Shown here: piece by piece, positions 1 through 9,689 of the stretch
Layout of the letters: the number at the start of each line of letters is the position of its first letter
How positions within the stretch are numbered: position 1 is the stretch's first letter
NCBI GenBank assembly: GCA_014237605.1
Contig: JAAZZR010000004.1
Location: 1-59,109 of the forward strand
DNA length: 59,109 bases
Direction of reading: 5' to 3'
Source: Nitrosomonadaceae bacterium
GTDB lineage: Bacteria > Pseudomonadota > Gammaproteobacteria > Burkholderiales > Nitrosomonadaceae
Notes under the pieces: model-generated
The model's input: only the letters and a program-made list of their open reading frames with translations
The model's database searches: none
What the model was told of the DNA's origin: nothing
Translations under genes and position numbers: made by a program

Positions 1-82
1 ATAGTTCAAGATTGCGTCCCGGTACAAAGTTTTCTAATGTAGGTAAGCAAGGGGGAGAAATATCCAGGAGTAGCTGCTTCAT

Positions 83-1147
83 CTAAGGATTATAGAGATT
101 GCTTTCCAAGTACTGCTTGCGAACATGTCGTAACCAGACTAGTAGTACAGCACTTGCTGGTAACGCCAGCAACAGGCCAACAAACCCAAACAGCTGGCCA
201 AACGCAAGTAGCGCAAAGATGACTATTACCGGATGGAGTCCTATACGGTTTCCAACCAACCAAGGTGTTATTACCATACTTTCTAGTAGCTGTGCGATAC
301 CAAAAATAAGCCAAACTTGTAGAAGAGCACCCCAGTCTTGAAATTGTATAAGTGCTGCTAAGGTTGCTAAAACAAGACCAATGCCTAGACCAAGGTAAGG
401 AACAAACACTAATACCCCAGCTATTATGCCAATTGGCAGTGCAAACTCAAGCCCCACCATCCATAATCCTGTCACATAACAGAAACTCATTATTAACATT
501 ACAGAAAGCTGTCCTCGCAAAAACTCAGCCAATACCTTATCTGATGCATTTGCTAGCTCGTTTACTTGTTCGTGCCAGTGACGCGGAATTGTTTCGTCAA
601 TAAGTTTAATCAAATGCGCCCAGTCTCGTAATAAATAAAATAACACTACTGGCATAAGTAACATATTCAGGACAAATTCCATTGTAGCTACGCCACTACT
701 TTGGATTGAAGGTATTAGCTTGGCAAGAACTCCACCGGTGTCTTGCCAGTGCTGTTGTAATACTAGTTTAAGTTGGGCGGCATCTAGTTGTAAATTGATG
801 CCTAGCTGTGTTTCTAGCCAAGGAACCAGACCGCTTCTAATGGTTTCAAGATAAACTGGCATTTTCTCAATTAACAGGGAAATTTTTCTTTCGAATAAGG
901 GAGTAATGATAATAATCAATGCTGTAAATATGCATAGTAAAAATACCATGATTAATATCGTACCCAGAGAGCGGTCAATTTTCCATAGCTCTATTTTTGT
1001 TACCAACGGATTAAAGATATAGGCAATGATTCCCGCCAAAAGAAATGGTGTGAGTATCGGGCTTAGAAGATAAATTAATAAACCTGCTATGGTAGCTAAG
1101 GCCAGCCACCATAGATAATGTAAATTGGCAGAGTGTTTATTGTCCAT
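83..1147 (-). CDS. AI-2E family transporter / PerM-like permease
   Basis: 354-aa polytopic protein with C-terminal GxRxGLHPVIVIFALLAFGQLFGFVGLLLALPASA motif typical of the AI-2E/PerM family; divergent from purM. Confidence 0.85.
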   Translation of the reverse strand: MDNKHSANLHYLWWLALATIAGLLIYLLSPILTPFLLAGIIAYIFNPLVTKIELWKIDRSLGTILIMVFLLCIFTALIIIITPLFERKISLLIEKMPVYLETIRSGLVPWLETQLGINLQLDAAQLKLVLQQHWQDTGGVLAKLIPSIQSSGVATMEFVLNMLLMPVVLFYLLRDWAHLIKLIDETIPRHWHEQVNELANASDKVLAEFLRGQLSVMLIMSFCYVTGLWMVGLEFALPIGIIAGVLVFVPYLGLGIGLVLATLAALIQFQDWGALLQVWLIFGIAQLLESMVITPWLVGNRIGLHPVIVIFALLAFGQLFGFVGLLLALPASAVLLVWLRHVRKQYLESNLYNP

Positions 1148-1247
1148 TTACGGTAAAATTGTTGTCCCTATAAACTATACTCTAACTGCTACAACGTGAG
1201 AACTCAACTTGACTTCATCTAATCGGGGAAATTCGGACACAAAAAAA

Positions 1248-2267
1248 ATGTCTTACTATGATGCAGGCGTTGATATTGATGCAGGCTATCGTTTAGTAGA
1301 AAACATTAAGCCATATGTTAAGCGCACTATACGCCCGGAAGTTCTTAGCGGGATTGGTGGTTTTGGTGCGATGTTTGAGATCTCAAAAAATTACAAAAAC
1401 CCGGTGTTGGTATCCGGCACGGATGGTGTTGGCACGAAGCTGAAGCTTGCATTTAAACTTGAGAAGCATGACTGTATTGGCATAGATCTAGTAGCAATGA
1501 GTGTTAACGATATTCTGGTACAGGGGGCAGAGCCACTATTCTTTCTTGATTATTTTGCCTGTGGCAAATTGGATGTTGATATCGCTACTCGAGTAGTTAA
1601 AGGTATTGCTTCAGGGTGCGAGCAAGCGGGATGCGCTTTAATTGGTGGCGAAACAGCTGAAATGCCAGGGATGTATCCAGATCATGAATATGATCTCGCA
1701 GGCTTCGCTGTAGGGGTTGTTGAGAAGGATCGAATCATAGATGGCCAGTCTATTACGGAAGGTGATGCTGTCCTTGGCCTTGCTTCTAGTGGTCCGCATT
1801 CAAACGGGTACTCTTTAATTCGTAAGATTTTGGAAGAAAGTCATACCGATATAGCTGCCAGCCTAAATGGTAAGTTATTAATGGATGCGATCATGGAACC
1901 GACTCGTATTTATGTAAAACCGTTACTTAATTTATTGAAACATTTTCCAGTAAAAGGCATGGCACATATCACAGGAGGCGGGCTAGTGGAAAATATTCCA
2001 CGCATTTTACCCGAAGGCCTTGCTGCTGTATTGGAAAGATCAGCCTGGGATATGCCGGAGTTATTCAACTGGTTACAGCAGAAAGGAAAAATCACGGATT
2101 GTGAAATGCATCGTGTATTTAATTGCGGTATAGGGATGGCAATAATTATTTCTAATGAACATGTTGAAGCTGCAATGAAGGAATTACGTAATGCAGGAGA
2201 AGTTGTATGGCATATTGGCACAATACAAAGACGTGGTGAAGGAGCAGAGCAAATTCTCGTTGAATGA
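1248..2267 (+). CDS. purM: phosphoribosylformylglycinamidine cyclo-ligase
   Basis: [27 protein letters not shown]..., [27 protein letters not shown] at 1248 preferred over the TTG-extended ORF start at 1209. Confidence 0.95.
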   Translation: MSYYDAGVDIDAGYRLVENIKPYVKRTIRPEVLSGIGGFGAMFEISKNYKNPVLVSGTDGVGTKLKLAFKLEKHDCIGIDLVAMSVNDILVQGAEPLFFLDYFACGKLDVDIATRVVKGIASGCEQAGCALIGGETAEMPGMYPDHEYDLAGFAVGVVEKDRIIDGQSITEGDAVLGLASSGPHSNGYSLIRKILEESHTDIAASLNGKLLMDAIMEPTRIYVKPLLNLLKHFPVKGMAHITGGGLVENIPRILPEGLAAVLERSAWDMPELFNWLQQKGKITDCEMHRVFNCGIGMAIIISNEHVEAAMKELRNAGEVVWHIGTIQRRGEGAEQILVE

Positions 2268-2303
2268 TTAGCGTTTAATTTCATCCATATTACAATTAAT
2301 CTA

Positions 2304-2912
2304 ATGAAATCGATTGTTATTCTTATTTCTGGTCGTGGTAGTAATATGCAGGCCTTAATTGAGGCGGCACTGCCAGTCAGAATAGCTGCTGTTATTAGTA
2401 ACAATCCTGATGCGGCCGGGCTGGAGATAGCAAAAAAACATAATATTGAAACATGTGTAGTAGATCATAGGAAATATTCGGATCGTGCAGAATTTGATCT
2501 GTTGCTCGCAGATAAGATTGATCTTTATCGGCCATCTCTTATCGTATTAGCTGGTTTTATGCGAGTGTTAGGAGGTGATTTTGTTAACAAATATAAAGAT
2601 AAATTAATAAATATTCATCCTTCATTATTGCCTGCTTTTCCTGGGCTAGGAACTCACAAAAAAGCATTAAAAGAAGGTGTAAAAATACATGGTTGTACAG
2701 TACATTTTGTTACATCAGAGGTGGATCATGGGCCAATTATTATTCAGGCAACAGTTCCGGTGCTGCCTGACGATACTAATGAAACGCTAGCTGCACGGGT
2801 CCTGTTACAGGAGCACCGTATATTTCCAGAGGCTGTACATTTATTTGTGGAAGGCCGGTTAAAAATTTCAGGAAGTGGCGTTAAAGTATGTAATGAAATT
2901 TCTGATAATTAA
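2304..2912 (+). CDS. purN: phosphoribosylglycinamide formyltransferase
   Basis: VILISGRGSNMQALIEA, NIHPSLLPAFPGLGTHKKAL, HGCTVHFVTSEVDHGPII. Confidence 0.95.
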   Translation: MKSIVILISGRGSNMQALIEAALPVRIAAVISNNPDAAGLEIAKKHNIETCVVDHRKYSDRAEFDLLLADKIDLYRPSLIVLAGFMRVLGGDFVNKYKDKLINIHPSLLPAFPGLGTHKKALKEGVKIHGCTVHFVTSEVDHGPIIIQATVPVLPDDTNETLAARVLLQEHRIFPEAVHLFVEGRLKISGSGVKVCNEISDN

Positions 2913-2979
2913 GTTTTATATTCATCAGAATCACATGAATGATTTATTTATTTATTTTTATCGCAAGGGTTTATAAAAG

Positions 2980-4242
2980 ATGCGCCTTGCTCTGTATCAG
3001 TTGGACATGGCTATTGCAGCACTACGTGCAGTACAGCAATTAAAAGGCCCTGCTGATGGGGTGCTGAGAAACTTTTTTCGTGAAAATAATAAGCTTGGTG
3101 TAAATGACCGTACATTTATAGCGGACACTGTGTTCGGTGTTCTTCGGCATTTTTTTTCTCTTAAATATATAACTGGCACAACTATTCCCCGCCCATTGAT
3201 TCTTGCATACCTTGCAAAATTCCGAGGTATAAATTTGCGAGAATTAAAGCCATTTATCACTGAGACTGAAATAAAGCAGCTCATAAAAACAAAAGAGATG
3301 GAGCTGGATTCGTTGCCACTAACTATTCGGACAGAGTTTCCTGAGTGGCTGATTGAAAAGGTTCAAGCGAAGATGTCAGATATGAATATTCTTGCTTTGG
3401 GCCTCTCATTTCAGGAACAGGCGTCGCTTGATTTGAGAGTAAATACGTTAATAGCGAATCGTAATGATGTACTTGCGAGATTAAGCAAGGATGGCATTGA
3501 TGCAAGCGCAACGAGCTATTCGCCTATCGGTATTCGTCTTGTTAGGAAATTAACGATTCAGAGTCATGAGATGTTTATTACTGGCAATATTGAAATACAG
3601 GATGAGGGAAGCCAGCTTCTGGGGTATTTGTTACAACCAAAGCGAGGTGAAATAGTAGTAGATTTTTGTGCTGGAGCGGGCGGTAAAGCGCTAATGATGG
3701 GCGCATTGATGGGCTCAAAAGGGCGTATATATGCATTTGATGTTTCTGAAAGAAGATTAAATAGATTGAAACCACGTCTCAAGCGATCAGGCCTTTCCAA
3801 TCTATTTCCGAGATGGATAAGCAATGAAAATGATGTCAAGGTAAAGCGATTGGCCGGGAAAGTTGACCGAGTTATTGTAGATGCACCATGTAGCGGACTA
3901 GGAACATTGCGCCGAAACCCAGATATAAAGTTACGTCAAACACCAGAAAGTATTGAAGAAGCAAAGCGAGGTCAAGAAGCAATTCTTGTATCAGCGGCAA
4001 AATTACTAAAACCAGGAGGTAGACTGGTATATGCCACTTGTAGTTTTTTGCCAGAGGAGAACCAAGAAATAATTGAGAATTTTCTTGCTGCTCATACTAA
4101 ATTCACATTACTAAATTGTGCAGAATTGTTTATGCAGCAGAAGATCCCACTTGATACCGGTATGTTTTTGCAGTTATATCCAGGGGAGCATAATACAGAT
4201 AGTTTTTTTGCGGCTGCGTTAATGCTTGCCAGAAATGATTAG
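2980..4242 (+). CDS. RsmB/NOP-family class I SAM-dependent RNA (cytosine-5) methyltransferase
   Basis: DFCAGAGGKALMMGALM, VDAPCSGLGTLRRNPDIK, YATCSFLPEEN motifs; distinct from the rsmB at 45168-46445. Confidence 0.85.
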   Translation: MRLALYQLDMAIAALRAVQQLKGPADGVLRNFFRENNKLGVNDRTFIADTVFGVLRHFFSLKYITGTTIPRPLILAYLAKFRGINLRELKPFITETEIKQLIKTKEMELDSLPLTIRTEFPEWLIEKVQAKMSDMNILALGLSFQEQASLDLRVNTLIANRNDVLARLSKDGIDASATSYSPIGIRLVRKLTIQSHEMFITGNIEIQDEGSQLLGYLLQPKRGEIVVDFCAGAGGKALMMGALMGSKGRIYAFDVSERRLNRLKPRLKRSGLSNLFPRWISNENDVKVKRLAGKVDRVIVDAPCSGLGTLRRNPDIKLRQTPESIEEAKRGQEAILVSAAKLLKPGGRLVYATCSFLPEENQEIIENFLAAHTKFTLLNCAELFMQQKIPLDTGMFLQLYPGEHNTDSFFAAALMLARND

Positions 4243-4284
4243 TAATTTATCTATAAAATAATTTAATTATTTTTAATTGGGCTA

Positions 4285-4677
4285 TTACCTAGATACTTTT
4301 TTCTGGATAAACTCAATTTTATAGCCGTCAGGATCCTCCACGAAAGCAATTACTGTGAGGCCATGTTTCATAGGCCCTGCTTCACGTGTAACCCTTCCCC
4401 CGCGTTTTTTAACCATTTCACACGCTATATATGCATCATCTACTTCAATTGCGATGTGGCCGAAGCCGGCCCCTAAATCGTATTCTTTTGTATCCCAGTT
4501 GTGGGTTAATTCAATTGCTGTGGCATCGCTCTCATTTTGATAACCAACAAATGCCAAAGTAAATCTTCCTTCAGGATAGTCCTTGCGGCGAAGTACTCTC
4601 ATTCCAAGAACTTGAGAATAAAACTCGATTGAGTTCTCCAGGTTTCCAACTCGTAGCATGGCATGCAGAATTCTCAT
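4285..4677 (-). CDS. gloA: lactoylglutathione lyase (glyoxalase I)
   Basis: MRILHAMLRVGNLENSIEFYSQVLGMRVLRRKDYPEGRFTLAFVGY; glyoxalase I signature. Confidence 0.93.
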   Translation of the reverse strand: MRILHAMLRVGNLENSIEFYSQVLGMRVLRRKDYPEGRFTLAFVGYQNESDATAIELTHNWDTKEYDLGAGFGHIAIEVDDAYIACEMVKKRGGRVTREAGPMKHGLTVIAFVEDPDGYKIEFIQKKVSR

Positions 4678-4866
4678 CTAAATTTCAATCATCTCAAAGT
4701 CTTCTTTACGAGCCTCACACTCAGGACAGACCCAGTTTATCGGCACATCATCCCAACGTGTGCCAGGAGGGATGCCCTCTTCTGGAGATCCTTCGCTTTC
4801 GTCATATACGTAACCGCAAATAAGGCACATGTAACTGCGGAATGCAGGAGTTTCAGTAGTAGGCAT
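4678..4866 (-). CDS. rubredoxin
   Basis: 62 aa with CLICGYVYDESEG...CPECEARKEDFE (two CxxC). Confidence 0.93.
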   Translation of the reverse strand: MPTTETPAFRSYMCLICGYVYDESEGSPEEGIPPGTRWDDVPINWVCPECEARKEDFEMIEI

Positions 4867-4911
4867 AATATTTGTATTTTAGGTTAAAATGTCATTTTAC
4901 GGTATTAACGT

Positions 4912-5766
4912 ATGCTTCAGCCACCCCCAATAGTGCTTTCTTTTTCTGCCAATGATTCTAGCGGTGGTGCTGGGATTCAGGCAGACACTCTCACCCTTGC
5001 AAGTATGGGCTGCCATCCTTTGTCAGTAATTACTGCAATTACGGTACAAGATACTGTTGGAGTGGATGATGTTATGGCACTAGACCCAGGATGGGTAGCA
5101 GACCAAGCGCGTGCAGTGCTTGAAGATATGCCAGTACATGTATTCAAAATTGGAATGTTGGGTAGTGTTGAAAATATAGCCACTATTGCTGAAATAGTGT
5201 CGGATTATCCGGATATTCCAGTAGTTCTGGATCCCATTCTTAGTTCAGGCCGTGGTGACGAATTTGCGAATGAGGATATGATCTTAGCAATGCGTGAATT
5301 ATTGTTTCCTCAGACTACTATCATTACTCCAAATAGCATAGAGGCTCGCCGACTGGTGCAGGATGAGATGGAAGACTCAGATGAGTTGGAACTGGAGCAA
5401 TGTGGTGAACGGATTCTACATATGGGCTGTGAGTACGTGTTAATAACAGGAGCCCATGAAAATACTCGTCAGGTGACGAATACCCTGTATAGAGGTTCAG
5501 GTGTTGTGAGGTCAGATGTATGGCAGCGACTAACTGGCTCATATCATGGATCAGGGTGTACCTTAGCTTCTGCTATTGCGGCAACGATTGCCAATGGCCT
5601 ACCTGTTTCTGACGGAGTGTATGAGGCTCAAGAATATACTTGGCAGGCTCTAAAATCTGGTTTTCATCCGGGGATGGGGCAATATTTACCGGATCGTTTA
5701 TTTTGGGCACGTAATGAGCATGACTCTAAAGAAGAGGATGAGCTGGATGTCGAGCCCAAGGATTAG
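4912..5766 (+). CDS. thiD: hydroxymethylpyrimidine kinase/phosphomethylpyrimidine kinase
   Basis: SFSANDSSGGAGIQADTLTLASMGCHPLSVITAITVQDT; TGSYHGSGCTLASAIAA. Confidence 0.93.
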   Translation: MLQPPPIVLSFSANDSSGGAGIQADTLTLASMGCHPLSVITAITVQDTVGVDDVMALDPGWVADQARAVLEDMPVHVFKIGMLGSVENIATIAEIVSDYPDIPVVLDPILSSGRGDEFANEDMILAMRELLFPQTTIITPNSIEARRLVQDEMEDSDELELEQCGERILHMGCEYVLITGAHENTRQVTNTLYRGSGVVRSDVWQRLTGSYHGSGCTLASAIAATIANGLPVSDGVYEAQEYTWQALKSGFHPGMGQYLPDRLFWARNEHDSKEEDELDVEPKD

Positions 5767-6421
5767 CGGTATATATGCAATAACTCCAGACCTAATTGAT
5801 ACTACTAATTTGGTTATGTTAACGCAGCAAGTACTTATTAGTGGCGTGCAGCTAATTCAATATCGTAACAAGATAGCTGACAATGCTCTAAAGTTGGAAC
5901 AGGCAGCTTTGCTTTCTACTCTTTGCCATGAATTTAATACGCCGTTGATTATTAATGATGACCTGGATCTTGCAATTAAAGTTGGTGCAGATGGTGTGCA
6001 CCTTGGAATAGAGGATATAACGGTAGTTGAAGCTCGGCGTAGATTGGGGCCAGGAAAAATCATTGGGGCTTCTTGTTACAATAAACTCAGATACGCTATT
6101 GAAGCAGAAAATCATGGTGCAGATTATGTGGCATTCGGGGCTTTTTATATTTCCAGTACAAAATCTGGTGCAGTCTCCGCGCCTATAAGTTTATTGTGCA
6201 AGGCAAAGCAGTGCCTACAAATCCCAGTTGTTGCAATCGGAGGAATTGATTCAGAAAATATTGTAGAGCTAATATATAAGGGAGCTGATGCAGTAGCAGT
6301 TAGTAGTTCTATTTTTAATTCCATAAATATTCAGCTTGAAACCAAAAAACTATCCTGTATATTCAAACAAACTAAATATTCCATTAATAATTTAAATGAG
6401 CTATCAAATGACTTCACTTAA
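5738..6421 (+). CDS. thiE: thiamine-phosphate synthase
   Basis: [41 protein letters not shown]; overlaps thiD; exact start uncertain (5714, 5738 or 5747). Confidence 0.9.
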   Translation: MSWMSSPRISGIYAITPDLIDTTNLVMLTQQVLISGVQLIQYRNKIADNALKLEQAALLSTLCHEFNTPLIINDDLDLAIKVGADGVHLGIEDITVVEARRRLGPGKIIGASCYNKLRYAIEAENHGADYVAFGAFYISSTKSGAVSAPISLLCKAKQCLQIPVVAIGGIDSENIVELIYKGADAVAVSSSIFNSINIQLETKKLSCIFKQTKYSINNLNELSNDFT

Positions 6422-7691
6422 TCAGAAACTATTTCAACGCTCTCAAGAATTTATCCCAGGTGGAGTTAATTCACCGGTACGTGCTTTTAAATCAGTTGGT
6501 GGTACGCCTGTATTTTTTAAGCAAGGAAAGGGGGCATATGTATGGGATGCAGATAATAAGAGCTATATAGATTATGTGGGCTCTTGGGGGCCACTGATTC
6601 TGGGTCACGCTCATCCAGAAGTAATTAAAGCCGTACAAAATAAAATACAAGATGGGTTAACATTCGGCGCTCCAACTGAGGCTGAGTTGGAAATAGCCGA
6701 GCTATTATGCAAGCTGGTTCCATCTATTGAGCAAGTGAGGCTTGTTAGCTCAGGTACTGAAGCCACCATGACTGCGATTCGTCTCGCACGGGGTTATACT
6801 GGCAGAAATCGCATCATCAAATTTGAGGGTTGTTATCATGGCCATGATGATGCATTACTAGTAAAAGCTGGCTCTGGAGCACTTACTCTTGGTTGTCCAA
6901 GTTCTGCAGGGGTCCCTGCAGAAGTTACAAATAGTACTACTGTATTAAACTACAATGATCTTGAAGAGCTAGAACAAATATTCAGTAAGACCGGTAGAGA
7001 AGTCGCTGCAGTTATTGTAGAGCCGGTTGCGGGTAACATGAATTTTGTAACACCAAACCCTAAGTTCTTACCAGCACTACGTGAGTTATGTACGAAGTAT
7101 GGTAGTGTATTAATTTTTGATGAGGTGATGACTGGCTTTCGTGTTGGACTGGGGTGTGCCCAAGGGGTTTATAATATTAAGCCAGATCTTACTACATTAG
7201 GTAAAGTGATTGGTGGTGGGATGCCAATGGCGGCCTTTGGTGGCAAACGAGAAATCATGCAATGTCTTGCTCCCGTGGGTTCAGTATATCAGGCAGGAAC
7301 ACTATCTGGTAACCCGATAGCTGTTAGTGCAGGGCTTGCTACTTTACAGATGGTACAAACTCCTGGATTCTACGAAAAACTTACTAGTAGTACTCAGCAA
7401 CTTATTAATGGTCTTACTGACATAGCAAAGAAAAATGGGGTTCCATTCTGCGCACAATCATTAGGTGGGATGTTTGGTCTCTATTTTCGAGGAGATATAC
7501 CGTCAAGTTATGCTGAAGTAATGGAGTGCGACGTAGAATCTTTTAATCGATTTTTCCATGCCATGCTAGAAGAAGGCATTTATTTTGCACCGTCATCCTT
7601 TGAAGCTGGATTTGTTTCTTCTGCCCATAGTGATATGGTAATCAGGAAAACATTACAAGCAGCTGAGAGAATATTCAGCACTTGGGAATAA
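6396..7691 (+). CDS. hemL: glutamate-1-semialdehyde 2,1-aminomutase
   Basis: [58 protein letters not shown]. Confidence 0.96.
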   Translation: MSYQMTSLNQKLFQRSQEFIPGGVNSPVRAFKSVGGTPVFFKQGKGAYVWDADNKSYIDYVGSWGPLILGHAHPEVIKAVQNKIQDGLTFGAPTEAELEIAELLCKLVPSIEQVRLVSSGTEATMTAIRLARGYTGRNRIIKFEGCYHGHDDALLVKAGSGALTLGCPSSAGVPAEVTNSTTVLNYNDLEELEQIFSKTGREVAAVIVEPVAGNMNFVTPNPKFLPALRELCTKYGSVLIFDEVMTGFRVGLGCAQGVYNIKPDLTTLGKVIGGGMPMAAFGGKREIMQCLAPVGSVYQAGTLSGNPIAVSAGLATLQMVQTPGFYEKLTSSTQQLINGLTDIAKKNGVPFCAQSLGGMFGLYFRGDIPSSYAEVMECDVESFNRFFHAMLEEGIYFAPSSFEAGFVSSAHSDMVIRKTLQAAERIFSTWE

Positions 7692-7731
7692 ATATTATCC
7701 AGTTAGAGTATGACTTTAATTTATTATGAGC

Positions 7732-8472
7732 TTAGTTTAAGCCTCTGATAAATTCAGCTACTGCTTCCATTTCCTTTTCACTCATACGGGAAACAATTTC
7801 TCTCATTACGTTGTTTGTATCATTAGCCCGCTGTTCAGTTCGAAAGGCACGAAGTTGTGTTGCTGTATATACAGCATGTTGTCCAGCAAGGCGTGGATAA
7901 TGAGGCGGGATACCACTTCCATTTGGAGAGTGGCATCCGGAGCATGCCGGCAGGCCAGATTCTATATTTCCGCCACGATAAATTTTTTCGCCTTGCTCAG
8001 CAAGTTCTTTGTCTTTTGCTGCACCAGGAGTAGGTTCTTGTTGGGCGTAATAAGCGCCAATATTCTTCATATCTTCAGCTGAGAGAGGAGCAACCATTGC
8101 AGCCATGACCGGATTTTTTCTTTCAGCAGGCTTATTGTCTTGCGATTTAAAGTTTAGCAATTGCTTAGTGATATACTCTGGATGTTGTCCAGCTAGAATT
8201 GGGTTCGATGGGATAATGCTATTGCCATCAGCATTATGACAACCGGCACAAACTTTGCTTGCAATTTTTTTCCCTTTATTAGGATCACCATTGACTATGC
8301 TATTGTCCAGAGAAATCTTAGAATCAGCTGATGGAGATTCTGCCATCAATTCAAAATCAGTTGGCAGAATTGTATTTTTAGTTGGCGTATCAGTTTCTGC
8401 TGAATCTTCTGCAAAAATCTGATTAGACAATAGTAGTGCGATGAACATTACTAAGTTTGATACTACTTTCAT
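7732..8472 (-). CDS. di-heme cytochrome c4-type protein
   Basis: Two CxxCH motifs (CAGCHN, CSGCHS), signal peptide MKVVSNLVMFIALLLSNQIFA; ORF extends to 8535 but internal ATG at 8472 fits the signal peptide. Confidence 0.88.
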   Translation of the reverse strand: MKVVSNLVMFIALLLSNQIFAEDSAETDTPTKNTILPTDFELMAESPSADSKISLDNSIVNGDPNKGKKIASKVCAGCHNADGNSIIPSNPILAGQHPEYITKQLLNFKSQDNKPAERKNPVMAAMVAPLSAEDMKNIGAYYAQQEPTPGAAKDKELAEQGEKIYRGGNIESGLPACSGCHSPNGSGIPPHYPRLAGQHAVYTATQLRAFRTEQRANDTNNVMREIVSRMSEKEMEAVAEFIRGLN

Positions 8473-8587
8473 ACCTTGCATTTCTGGAGCCTCGAGAAAA
8501 ATAGCATAAGTTAGATTAGCGGAGCATTTTAACAAGGCCGGAGCCTGTTAACAACAATAAACGACCAACAATGAAAGTATATCCATA

Positions 8588-8803
8588 ATGAAAGTACTAT
8601 TCTTTCTACTATTAGTAGCCAATTTAGTTTTTTTATTTCATATCCGATTTGACACTAATTCTGATAGGGAAGTTCAATTACGACCAGAGCTTAAGCCGGA
8701 AAAAATTAAGCTACTGTCAACACCGACGGCTCGCCTTGAAAGGGGTGGCCAATTTTATTTTGACTTGCAGTTTGCAAAATTAAACATTAGTAGGTGTAGC
8801 TGA
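8588..8803 (+). CDS. short membrane-anchored protein resembling the N-terminus of betaproteobacterial SPOR-domain proteins
   Basis: 71 aa; N-terminal TM MKVLFFLLLVANLVFLFHIRF then LRPELKPEKIKLL; no SPOR domain follows. Confidence 0.4.
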   Translation: MKVLFFLLLVANLVFLFHIRFDTNSDREVQLRPELKPEKIKLLSTPTARLERGGQFYFDLQFAKLNISRCS

Positions 8804-8879
8804 AGTAGTTAGAAAATTATTTTACAAACTCGCATTACTATTTTTGCTATAAATAATACTTATTTAATTAAGGAATATT

Positions 8880-9680
8880 ATGACGGTACATCTTAATTCC
8901 CCACAAGAGATTGAAAAAATGCGGGTTGCTGGGAGACTTGGATCAGAGGTTCTCGATTTCATTACACCTTTTGTCAAGCCTGGAATAACAACCAGTGAAC
9001 TTGATAAGCTATGTCATGATTATATGTTAAATGAGCAGAATACGATTCCGGCACCACTTAATTATGCACCACCAGGACATAAGCCTTATCCAAAGTCAAT
9101 TTGTACTTCCGTTAATCATCAAGTATGCCATGGCGTGCCAGGCGAGAAAAAATTGAAAGTAGGTGATATTGTTAATATTGATGTAACGGTAATTAAAGGT
9201 GGTTATCACGGCGATACAAGTCGTATGTATTATGTGGGCGAGGCACCGATTCAAGCTAAACGTTTATGTGAAATTACCTATGAATCTATGTGGCGTGGAA
9301 TAGAAGAAATTAAACCAAATAAGCATTTAGGTGATATAGGTTATGCTATTCAAAGCTTTGCTGAGAATTTGGGTTGTAGTGTAGTAAAAGAGTTTTGTGG
9401 TCATGGCATAGGTACAAAATTTCATGACGACCCGCAGGTCCTCCATTATGGTAGTGCTGGAACTGGCCTGCAATTGAAGGCAGGTATGATTTTTACAGTA
9501 GAGCCTATGATCAATGCAGGTAAGGCATCAATTCGTCAATTGGCAGATGGCTGGACTATAGTTACTAAAGATCATAGTCTATCGGCTCAGTGGGAACATA
9601 CAGTATTAGTTACTGATACAGGGTATGAAGTTTTGACACTGTCTGAAGGTGCCCCACCAAAACCCGCATTTCGTGTCTGA
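8880..9680 (+). CDS. map: type I methionine aminopeptidase
   Basis: SVNHQVCHGVPGEKKLKVGDIVNIDVT, GHGIGTKFHDDPQVLHYG, FTVEPMINAGK. Confidence 0.96.
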   Translation: MTVHLNSPQEIEKMRVAGRLGSEVLDFITPFVKPGITTSELDKLCHDYMLNEQNTIPAPLNYAPPGHKPYPKSICTSVNHQVCHGVPGEKKLKVGDIVNIDVTVIKGGYHGDTSRMYYVGEAPIQAKRLCEITYESMWRGIEEIKPNKHLGDIGYAIQSFAENLGCSVVKEFCGHGIGTKFHDDPQVLHYGSAGTGLQLKAGMIFTVEPMINAGKASIRQLADGWTIVTKDHSLSAQWEHTVLVTDTGYEVLTLSEGAPPKPAFRV

Positions 9681-9689
9681 TTCAAATTA

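Noticed and set aside
1910-2404. 164-aa minus ORF across the purM/purN junction
   Set aside because: Overlaps two well-supported genes on the other strand; composition is shadow-like.
4355-4887. + strand ORFs (4355-4540, 4629-4823, 4663-4887) opposite gloA and rubredoxin
   Set aside because: Antisense of two clearly recognised short genes.
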